The notes under the pieces were generated by a model that made no database searches, had not been told where the DNA came from, and saw nothing but the letters and a program-made list of their open reading frames with translations. 18,084 bases of DNA, from contig DATKWV010000185.1 in assembly GCA_035529405.1 (NCBI GenBank), positions 1 to 18,084 on the forward strand. Reading direction: 5' to 3'. Numbering within the stretch: position 1 is the stretch's first letter; every line of letters starts with the position of its first letter. A program made the translations under genes and the position numbers. Shown in pieces: positions 1-5,652 of the stretch. The stretch is from DATKWV01 sp035529405. GTDB taxonomy: Bacteria; Planctomycetota; Phycisphaerae; Sedimentisphaerales; Anaerobacaceae.

Positions 1-1145
1 TTTTCCGGTATGCCGATACCGGTATCGCTGACCTCAAGCAGTACACAATCAGGCTGGTCTTTTGCGCATAATCTGACTGTGCCTTTTTCGGGCGTGTATC
101 TGACGGCATTAAACAACAGGTTGGCTATTGCTTCTTCTATCAAAACAGGCTCACCATAAACTTCATCCACGGACGGCTGAATCTCACAGCTTATGTTAAT
201 CGATTTCATGGCAGCCCTGGTCTCGGCCACCGCCAGAGCATTGAAGATAGGACTCTTGATTGAAAAGTAACTCATTTCCACTGTGCCGCTGAGCTTCATT
301 CGCGTAAGTTTCAAAAGAGCCGTAACAAAGGCCATGCATTTTGCTGTTCTACGGCAGGCCCTGTTTATTAAATCTGTCTGTCTTTCGTTCAGCGCACCTG
401 CTATTGTGTCGCCCACAATGTTCAGACAACTTTGAATAGCCGCCAGATGGCCCCGTATGTCGTGAGTAAGCCGCAAAACGTATTCGTTTTTCAGGTGGTC
501 TTTTTGGCTGAGCTGGATATTGGCCCTTTCGTACTCCTGTTGCTGTTTTTTCAACTGGGTCGAAATGGAAGTTGTCATATAGACCACCAGGTACAGGGTC
601 GTGGAAAAGACAAAGAGCGTGCCGAAAACAAATAAGCCGCTGTGGTACAGCACCCCCGTGGCAAATCCGGTCAGTGCATAATGGTTTATAACCTCCAGGT
701 ATTCCAGCACTATCAAACCGCCAAAAAGAAAAACAGCGAGTGTCGCGTGCAGATAGCTCTGGCGCGCAGTGAGAAAAACGCTGCCCAGAACCATGTGAAA
801 AACAAAATACAGGAAGAACGGATTTTCAATCCCCCCCGAATAATGCAGTATCGCCGTTAAAATAAAAAGGTCGCCGCATATCTGGAACGTGATTATCCTT
901 CCGATTGTTTTATGTGACGCACTTTTGCCGCCCCAGGTAAAATATCGAAGCAAATCAAACAACAGAAAGTTGTACACCAACACCCCGGCGGCAATTAAAT
1001 AAAGCATCGGGGCCGGAAGCTGTATTTTCAGAAACCGGCCTGCAACAAATGTACCGGCAGCAAGTACAGCTATAGCCAGCCATCTGAGTCTGACCAGCCA
1101 GTATGCCCTTTTAACAAGATTTGTGGTTTCAAGAAGGGTTTCCAT
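1..1145 (-). CDS. Membrane sensor histidine kinase, RegB-like quinone motif (partial, C-terminus beyond window)
   Basis: Sensor kinase that autophosphorylates a histidine and passes the phosphate to a response regulator, probably the receiver encoded just upstream. I translated 381 codons from the ATG at 1145; the frame runs off the left edge. Residues 1-190 hold about six hydrophobic segments. A loop at 104-110 reads GGIENPF, which fits the GGxxNPF quinone-binding motif of RegB/PrrB kinases. A short coiled-coil-like linker (about 195-220) leads to the H-box RLTHDIRGHLAAIQ with H228. The ATPase domain follows, with an N-box around EEAIANLLFNAVRYTP (N346) and a G1 box VSDTGIGIP (D374). The last ATPase boxes are missing because of the window edge. 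The ATG lies 3 nt after the receiver stop (TAA-AGA-ATG) with no clear Shine-Dalgarno, which suggests translational coupling. Kinase identity is firm; quinone sensing is inferred from the motif. Confidence 0.93.
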   Translation of the reverse strand, partial: METLLETTNLVKRAYWLVRLRWLAIAVLAAGTFVAGRFLKIQLPAPMLYLIAAGVLVYNFLLFDLLRYFTWGGKSASHKTIGRIITFQICGDLFILTAILHYSGGIENPFFLYFVFHMVLGSVFLTARQSYLHATLAVFLFGGLIVLEYLEVINHYALTGFATGVLYHSGLFVFGTLFVFSTTLYLVVYMTTSISTQLKKQQQEYERANIQLSQKDHLKNEYVLRLTHDIRGHLAAIQSCLNIVGDTIAGALNERQTDLINRACRRTAKCMAFVTALLKLTRMKLSGTVEMSYFSIKSPIFNALAVAETRAAMKSINISCEIQPSVDEVYGEPVLIEEAIANLLFNAVRYTPEKGTVRLCAKDQPDCVLLEVSDTGIGIPE

Positions 1146-1148
1146 TCT

Positions 1149-1544
1149 TTAAGGCTTTTGCAAAAGAGCAGCAACCTTTTCTAAAAGCACGTTCGGTTCC
1201 ACGGGTTTGTCCAGATAATCTTCCACCGGCAGCCAGTCTTCGTCCCCCGCGGCGGGCTTGAAATTTATCCCGAATTTCTCTTTGACCGCGGTCACCATCA
1301 GAATAGGTATTTGCTTGTACGCAGGGTCTTTTTTCAGTTCTCTCGAAAGCAGGAAGCCTTCTCGCAGCGTATTCATCATAACGTCCAGAATTATCAGGTC
1401 CGGCCTTGCACTGTTTATTTGTGCCATTGCCTCGTTTCCGTCGGCGGCACTATCCACTGTGTAGCCCTTGTTTTCCAGAACCACCCGCATAACTTCGGTA
1501 ATATCGGGGTCATCGTCCACAATCAGAATTCTTGCCTGTTCCAT
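1149..1544 (-). CDS. Stand-alone response regulator receiver domain
   Basis: Single-domain receiver of 131 residues with no DNA-binding or enzymatic output domain. The phosphorylation site is complete: acidic pocket D10-D12, phosphoacceptor D54 in LIILDVMM, switch T85 in ILMVTA, and K113 in YLDKP. A charged loop between T85 and K113 (about 88-108, including GDEDWLPVEDY) is longer than in minimal CheY-like receivers. It is typical of a receiver subfamily that I recall travelling with membrane kinases. A Shine-Dalgarno GAGG lies 7 nt upstream of the ATG. It is the first gene of an operon with the kinase that follows 3 nt after its stop. Without an output domain it must act by protein contact, as an intermediate in a phosphorelay, or as a phosphate sink. 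The partner is not identifiable here. Confidence 0.93.
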   Translation of the reverse strand: MEQARILIVDDDPDITEVMRVVLENKGYTVDSAADGNEAMAQINSARPDLIILDVMMNTLREGFLLSRELKKDPAYKQIPILMVTAVKEKFGINFKPAAGDEDWLPVEDYLDKPVEPNVLLEKVAALLQKP

Positions 1545-1574
1545 GTTTTTTCCTCATGTAATTCGGGATTTTGT

Positions 1575-1603
1575 TTGTCTTTCGTTTCTTGTGTCAGTAT
1601 ACT
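1575..1603 (+). promoter_or_regulatory. Possible sigma70-type promoter for the zf-TFIIB gene, overlapping the divergent promoter
   Basis: On the plus strand TTGTCT (1575-1580), a 17-nt spacer and TATACT (1598-1603) precede the gene starting at 1662. The -10 box sits in the self-complementary AGTATACT at 1596-1603, which also provides the -10 of the divergent promoter. The -35 is a weaker match, so this call is less sure than its partner. Confidence 0.45.
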
Positions 1604-1625
1604 CTGAAATTAACCGGTATGTCAA
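1596..1625 (-). promoter_or_regulatory. Sigma70-type promoter for the receiver-kinase operon
   Basis: On the minus strand TTGACA (1625-1620), an 18-nt spacer and TATACT (1601-1596) give a strong -35/-10 pair. The expected transcript start is near 1589, about 45 nt before the receiver ATG at 1544. Confidence 0.7.
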
Positions 1626-1661
1626 TATCAACGAATTGTTTTAACGGAGGATATACAGATC

Positions 1662-2189
1662 ATGAAATGTCCGGCTTGTAAAAATGTACTGCAGCAGGTA
1701 ACCGCTGGAGGTGTTACTGTGGACGTATGTAAAGACGGTTGCGGAGGGATGTGGTTTGACCATTTCGAGCTTAAAAAATTTGATGAGCCACATGAGTCAG
1801 CTGGCCAAATACTATTGGAAATCCAGCGAAACCCCGACCTCATAATCGACCGCAGCAAGAAATTGAAATGCCCGAAATGCGATGATGTTGTTATGATGAG
1901 GCACTTTTTCAGCGTCAAAAAACAGGTTGAAGTTGACGAGTGTCCGGGCTGCGGAGGTTTTTGGCTGGATGCCGGTGAGCTGGGCGGTATACGCAGCTTG
2001 TTTAGTTCCGAGCAGGAAAGGCATCAGGCGGCAGAGCAGTATTTTTCGGAGGTCTTTGGCGACCATTTTGAGGCAATGAAAACCGAAAGTGAAGATAAGC
2101 TTAGAAAGGCCCGAAAAATCACAAATATATTCCGCTTTATTTGTCCGAGCTACTACATTCCGGGAAAGCAGGATTGGGGCGCCTTTTAG
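1662..2189 (+). CDS. Two-finger zf-TFIIB domain protein
   Basis: Soluble 175-residue protein with two TFIIB-type zinc fingers (Pfam zf-TFIIB type). Finger 1 uses C3-x2-C6 and C23-x3-C27, followed by GGMWFD. Finger 2 uses C70-x2-C73 and C94-x2-C97, followed by GGFWLDAGEL. The CPxC, then CxGCGGxWxDxGEL, pattern is diagnostic of the family. Finger 1 is slightly irregular, with CKDGC where CPGC is usual. The C-terminal 60 residues are charged and then turn aromatic (about 150-175, FRFICPSYYIPGKQDWGAF), with no domain I recognise. GGAGG about 12 nt before the ATG supports the start. Bacterial members have no established role; nucleic-acid or protein binding is a guess from the fold. It is transcribed divergently from the two-component operon, and no functional link is evident. 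Confidence 0.85.
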   Translation: MKCPACKNVLQQVTAGGVTVDVCKDGCGGMWFDHFELKKFDEPHESAGQILLEIQRNPDLIIDRSKKLKCPKCDDVVMMRHFFSVKKQVEVDECPGCGGFWLDAGELGGIRSLFSSEQERHQAAEQYFSEVFGDHFEAMKTESEDKLRKARKITNIFRFICPSYYIPGKQDWGAF

Positions 2190-2598
2190 TTTTCTTAACG
2201 TCTGTTTCTATGGTGTAATAAGGCCCTGTAAATAACTGAACAATGTGGTTTAGCGGTTATCGGCCCCTGGGGCGGAACACTGTCACAGCCTGCAGTGTAC
2301 CAGTTAAACGTCATTAGAGAGGCCTTAACACTATAAAGCGGGTTTTGAAGTCTTCCTGGTCATACCCTCCGTATCTTGAGTATTTTCGCCCCGGCTTGTT
2401 CTGTTGCTTTGCGCAAGGCGTGAAAAATGGTGCTGGACTGTTCGCATAGTGTTTTAAAACCGTAAGTACGCTGAGCACATAAAGACGCCCGGCTGAAAAT
2501 ATTCCGATTGTAATTATTGCCAACGGCTCTATGCCCGGTTATAATAACTCAAATTAATAATCACCATATTTCGGTATTTATTTGAAAGGTTCATAAAC
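2190..2598. other. Intergenic stretch of 409 bases, no convincing gene
   Basis: I find no credible coding region. A 69-codon minus-strand frame at 2314-2523 has no recognisable motif and no good ribosome site. Small palindromes are present: GCCCCTGGGGC at 2263-2273, and ACACTG/CAGTGT at 2277-2282 and 2293-2298. Neither is followed by a T-run, so no terminator can be called. The right end carries the promoter listed separately. Confidence 0.6.
2517..2545 (+). promoter_or_regulatory. Near-consensus sigma70-type promoter for the PIN-TRAM gene
   Basis: TTGCCA at 2517-2522, a 17-nt spacer and a perfect TATAAT at 2540-2545. The inferred transcript start is near 2552, leaving a leader of roughly 45 nt before the ATG at 2599. 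Confidence 0.72.
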
Positions 2599-3693
2599 AT
2601 GTTGCTTTGGGTTTTCAGATTCGTCTTTTTTGTCGTTATTATCTCGGTGTTGATTGTTAACCTTACCTTGCCCAATATTTCCGGCGAGCAGGACAGGTCT
2701 AATTTCTGGGTAATTCTATGGAGCGGCCTTGGACTGGCGGTCGTGACGCTGCTGGTGGATATTTTGACGCCCAAGAAGTCTTTGGCCGCACTGGCAGGGG
2801 TTTTTTTCGGACTGCTGGTGGGTATATTCATCAGCTGGGGACTGGCGCAGGTGGTGGATATGATCCACGAGATTTACAATCTGGGCCTTGACCCTTCCGC
2901 TGTTGGGGCAATCAAGTGGATGATGGGCGTGGCAATATGCTACTTCATTATCAGCGTGGTAATGCGCACAAAGGACGATGTCCGTTTTGTCGTGCCTTAC
3001 GTTGAATTTGCCAAGCAGATCAAAGGAGCAAGGCCTCTGGTACTGGATACTTCAGCCATTATTGACGGCCGCATTGCCGATTTATATCGCAGCAAGATGT
3101 TCGATGCACCGCTGGTTGTTCCTCGTTTTGTTCTCAATGAGCTTCAGTTGATAGCTGATTCAGCGGACAAGCTCAAGCGCAAACGCGGCAGACGCGGCCT
3201 GGATATACTCAGAGAAATGCAATCCAATCCCGTTATTGATGTGGAGATTGATGACGCTATGGTTGCAGAAGTCCGGGAGTCGGACGGTGTTGACCAGAAA
3301 TTAGTCATGTTCACAAAGCACTGTAACGGCCGGCTTGCCACCACCGATTATAACCTAACGAAGGTTGCTCAGGTTCGAAGTGTGGATGTTCTGAATATAA
3401 ACGATTTGGCCAATTCGATGAAAGCGATAGCACTTCCGGGCGAGACGCTGCAGATCAGAATAGTAAAGCCCGGCGAAGAGGCTGAACAGGGTATCGGCTA
3501 TCTGGCAGACGGTACAATGGTGGTTGTTGAAGGCGGACGGAACAAGATAGGACGCGAGTTGATAATCAGCGTCACAAGTTCGCTTCAGACATCGGCAGGC
3601 AAGATGATATTCGGCAGGTTCGAGACTTATGCACCCGAAGCGAAAGAAGAAAGCGGTGTCAATAACAGAAGACCCGGCTACGCAAACAAATAG
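2599..3693 (+). CDS. Membrane-anchored PIN-TRAM domain protein, YacL family
   Basis: Putative membrane-tethered ribonuclease of 364 residues. The N-terminal third has about four hydrophobic helices (roughly 5-23, 36-55, 62-82, 105-122). A PIN nuclease domain spans about 145-275 and a TRAM beta-barrel about 280-342. PIN metal-binding acids are visible: D150 (LVLDTSAIIDGR), D156, E181 (LNELQLIAD), the D229/D232 region (SDGVDQKL) and D250 (ATTDYNL). The TRAM part has the usual GIGYLADGTMVVVEGGR stretch. This order matches Bacillus YacL-type proteins, whose RNA substrate is, as far as I know, not established. AAAGG about 9 nt upstream supports the ATG. It converges on the minus-strand membrane gene ending at 3747. 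The tail after 342 is charged and likely disordered. Confidence 0.92.
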   Translation: MLLWVFRFVFFVVIISVLIVNLTLPNISGEQDRSNFWVILWSGLGLAVVTLLVDILTPKKSLAALAGVFFGLLVGIFISWGLAQVVDMIHEIYNLGLDPSAVGAIKWMMGVAICYFIISVVMRTKDDVRFVVPYVEFAKQIKGARPLVLDTSAIIDGRIADLYRSKMFDAPLVVPRFVLNELQLIADSADKLKRKRGRRGLDILREMQSNPVIDVEIDDAMVAEVRESDGVDQKLVMFTKHCNGRLATTDYNLTKVAQVRSVDVLNINDLANSMKAIALPGETLQIRIVKPGEEAEQGIGYLADGTMVVVEGGRNKIGRELIISVTSSLQTSAGKMIFGRFETYAPEAKEESGVNNRRPGYANK

Positions 3694-3696
3694 CGC

Positions 3697-3752
3697 GACT
3701 GAAAAAAACTGTACAAGGTTTTCGGGGGCTATTTTTTCAGGACTGTTCAGTC
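3697..3752. terminator. Possible bidirectional terminator between convergent genes
   Basis: Two nested inverted repeats lie between the PIN-TRAM stop and the convergent membrane-protein stop. CTGAAAAAA (3699-3707) pairs with TTTTTTCAG (3732-3740), and GACTGAA (3697-3703) pairs with TTCAGTC (3746-3752). The first gives an A-tract stem ending in a T-run on both strands. The outer arm overlaps the stop codon of the minus gene. The stems are AT-rich and the loops long, so this is tentative. Confidence 0.35.
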
Positions 3753-4466
3753 AGCGCCGGTTTTCAATTTAGGATTTGGCGACTTCAGCAGGCATTTGAA
3801 AAATACCGCTGATGCCAGTATTACTCCAAGTGTAAACACAAGCCAGGAAAAGTGCGATTTGAAGTTGGATTCTGTGATACCACGGCCGGCAAGACAGAAA
3901 GATAGAACGACAATCAGGCCTGCAATTACAAATCCGAGCCAATCGAAAAAGAGCACCCTGGGGACATTATCCCGTACATCCCGATATAGTATTATTGCGG
4001 CAAAGAGCAGCAATATAACTGAAACTATAACCGGTGCCAGTACCGGAGACGCCCACACCGTGGGTATTAGAAACAGAATGTCCCAGTCCATAATCGATTC
4101 CGGCCAGCTGATAAGTACCCTCAGCCAGATATAATAGAATATGTCCCACACGGCGAAGATAACCATAAAGAAGGCAAAATGCTGACGGGTGGTTTGGCCG
4201 AACAGCCGCGCAGCGGTGAAAATCAACACAATCGATGCAGCTTCTCTGCCGACCTCGGTAAGTAAAAGCTGGTTCCAAAGGTCGGTTTGGCCGAAGTTCG
4301 ATAAAGGAAAAGTAAATCCGCCAGGATAAAAAATTGCGCGTAAGTAAACAACAACAGCAGCTTCAAAGTAGCCCAGCGCAACGCCGAACACTACAACCAG
4401 GCAAAATTTCTTTATTGTTTCCTGCAGTAATGCAGGTTTTTGGTGCCATACCGTTTCGGACCGCAT
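3747..4466 (-). CDS. Conserved six-helix membrane protein of unknown function
   Basis: I do not recognise a named family. From the ATG at 4466 the protein has 239 residues and about six or seven hydrophobic segments, consistent with an integral inner-membrane protein. The first helix carries GYFEAAVVVYLRAIFYPGGF. Later come a TEVGREAAS stretch and AVWDIFYYIWLRVLISWP followed by WDILFLIPTVW. I recall similar uncharacterised membrane proteins with the same EAAVVVYLR and WDILFLIP motifs in other phyla. The open frame reaches back to 4667, but that part lies inside ispG in another frame. The ATG at 4466, 4 nt after the ispG stop, is the natural start; an ATG at 4490 inside ispG is an alternative. 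It is probably cotranscribed and translationally coupled with ispG. No catalytic motif is visible. Confidence 0.8.
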   Translation of the reverse strand: MRSETVWHQKPALLQETIKKFCLVVVFGVALGYFEAAVVVYLRAIFYPGGFTFPLSNFGQTDLWNQLLLTEVGREAASIVLIFTAARLFGQTTRQHFAFFMVIFAVWDIFYYIWLRVLISWPESIMDWDILFLIPTVWASPVLAPVIVSVILLLFAAIILYRDVRDNVPRVLFFDWLGFVIAGLIVVLSFCLAGRGITESNFKSHFSWLVFTLGVILASAVFFKCLLKSPNPKLKTGAD

Positions 4467-4470
4467 GGTA

Positions 4471-5538
4471 TTATATCTTTTCCAGCTCATTAAGCAGCGT
4501 GGGGATAATTTGGTTTTCAGGGACAACTGATATTCTTCGTCCGTTTCGGTAAATGAAGGCCTTGTTTTTTGCTGCACATACAGCCAAATCGGCGTCTGCT
4601 GCTTCGCCGGGGCCGTTGACGATGCAGCCCATAACAGCGATTCGCAGGGGTTTATCAACGGCATCAAGTGCTTTTTTGACCCTGCGTGCGAGTTTTATTA
4701 CATCGATTTCGCACCGGGCGCACGTCGGACAGACGATTAACTCGGGGCCTGTGCGTTCATACAGGCCCAGCGCAATGAGGATTTTTTTTGCAATTTCAAC
4801 CTCTGCAAGCGGGCTGCCGGCGACACTGACTCTTATTGTGTCGCCAATGCCTTCGGCCAGCAGTGCGCCTATGCTTACAGATGAGGGTATTTGAGCATCC
4901 TGGCCCAGACCTGCGTGAGTTAAGCCAAGGTGAATGGGATATCTGAAGGTCTGTGCGATGCGGCGGTTTATTTCGATAGTCCTTGCACAATCGGCACTTT
5001 TTGCGCTGAGTACAAGGCGGTTAAAACCTCTTTTTTCAAAGATGCTGACATAGTTTTTCATTTTTTTTAACATCAAGGCTGTGCGCTTTTGCTCCGGTAC
5101 GTCGTTTCTTTTCAAATCTCTTATACTTGCCTCGTTAATGCCGATTCGCACCGCGGTTTTGTGCATTTTCGCTGCATCTATAATCCTGAGGATGTCTTTA
5201 CGGTTTTTTATATTGCCGGGGTTGAGCCTTATTTTAGCCGCACCGGCTTCAATGGCCTCGATGGCCCTGGCTGGGCTGAAATGAATGTCCGCCACAAGAG
5301 GAACGCTTACATTCCGGACGATTTTTGCAAAAGCCGCGGTATCGGCACGGGTCGGCACAGCGATTCTGACTAATCGACACCCCGCATTCACAAGCTCATT
5401 TATCTGCTTTACACAACCCTCGACGTCGGTGGTGGCCGTCTTTGTCATTGACTGTATGACAATCGCAGCCGAAGAGCCGATTTTTACCGAGCCGACAGAG
5501 ATAATTGCCGTTTTTCTTCTTTTAATCATAAACAGCAA
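4471..5538 (-). CDS. ispG: 4-hydroxy-3-methylbut-2-enyl diphosphate synthase (flavodoxin/ferredoxin type)
   Basis: Catalyses the [4Fe-4S]-dependent reductive dehydration of MEcPP to HMBPP, the penultimate step of the non-mevalonate (MEP) isoprenoid pathway in the cytoplasm. The 355-residue length fits the short, two-domain bacterial form without the long insertion. The N-terminal TIM barrel shows VIQSMTKT (about 28-34), LVADIHF (81-87) and IRLNPGNI (103-110). The C-terminal cluster domain has C270 and C273 in CPTCARCEID, C305 in VMGCIVNGPGEA, and the conserved E312. An extra C276 sits where the family usually has another residue. Neither ATG at 5538 nor the in-frame ATG at 5529 (MIKRRKT) has a clear Shine-Dalgarno, so the start may be the shorter one. 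It is the first gene of a two-gene minus operon and is divergent from the first GH106 gene. Confidence 0.96.
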   Translation of the reverse strand: MLFMIKRRKTAIISVGSVKIGSSAAIVIQSMTKTATTDVEGCVKQINELVNAGCRLVRIAVPTRADTAAFAKIVRNVSVPLVADIHFSPARAIEAIEAGAAKIRLNPGNIKNRKDILRIIDAAKMHKTAVRIGINEASIRDLKRNDVPEQKRTALMLKKMKNYVSIFEKRGFNRLVLSAKSADCARTIEINRRIAQTFRYPIHLGLTHAGLGQDAQIPSSVSIGALLAEGIGDTIRVSVAGSPLAEVEIAKKILIALGLYERTGPELIVCPTCARCEIDVIKLARRVKKALDAVDKPLRIAVMGCIVNGPGEAADADLAVCAAKNKAFIYRNGRRISVVPENQIIPTLLNELEKI

Positions 5539-5540
5539 AA

Positions 5541-5569
5541 ATTGTAGCTTGTTTTCTCGGCAGCGGCAA
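5541..5569 (-). promoter_or_regulatory. Possible ispG promoter with its -35 inside the palindrome
   Basis: On the minus strand TTGCCG (5569-5564), a 17-nt spacer and TACAAT (5546-5541). Transcription would start near 5534, between the two candidate ispG starts, which would favour the ATG at 5529 on an almost leaderless message. The -35 lies within the palindrome at 5561-5584. Confidence 0.4.
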
Positions 5570-5584
5570 ATTAAAATACCGCTG
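5561..5584. repeat. Palindromic element, copy 1, upstream of the first GH106 gene
   Basis: Inverted repeat CAGCGG-N12-CCGCTG with an AT-rich core containing CAAATTAAAA. It ends 68 nt before the chosen GH106 start at 5653. A near-identical element occurs at the matching place before the second GH106 gene. A weak plus-strand promoter (TTGTTT 5549-5554, N17, TAAAAT 5572-5577) would place its -10 in the core, so the element could act as an operator. Confidence 0.6.
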
Positions 5585-5652
5585 GCTTACAAAGTAAAAC
5601 GGCCGTGTGAAACGCCGAACACCGTTTTCCCCGAAAAAACAGAGGCGTGATT

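Noticed and set aside
432..860. Two small plus-strand frames (67 and 72 codons)
   Set aside because: They lie antisense within the histidine kinase gene, which has a full set of kinase motifs on the minus strand.
2314..2523. 69-codon minus-strand frame in the gap before the PIN-TRAM gene
   Set aside because: No recognisable motif, no good ribosome site, and it overlaps the -35 of the strong plus-strand promoter.
4467..4667. N-terminal extension of the membrane protein into ispG
   Set aside because: This part is out of frame within the conserved iron-sulfur domain of ispG and its sequence is not hydrophobic like the rest.
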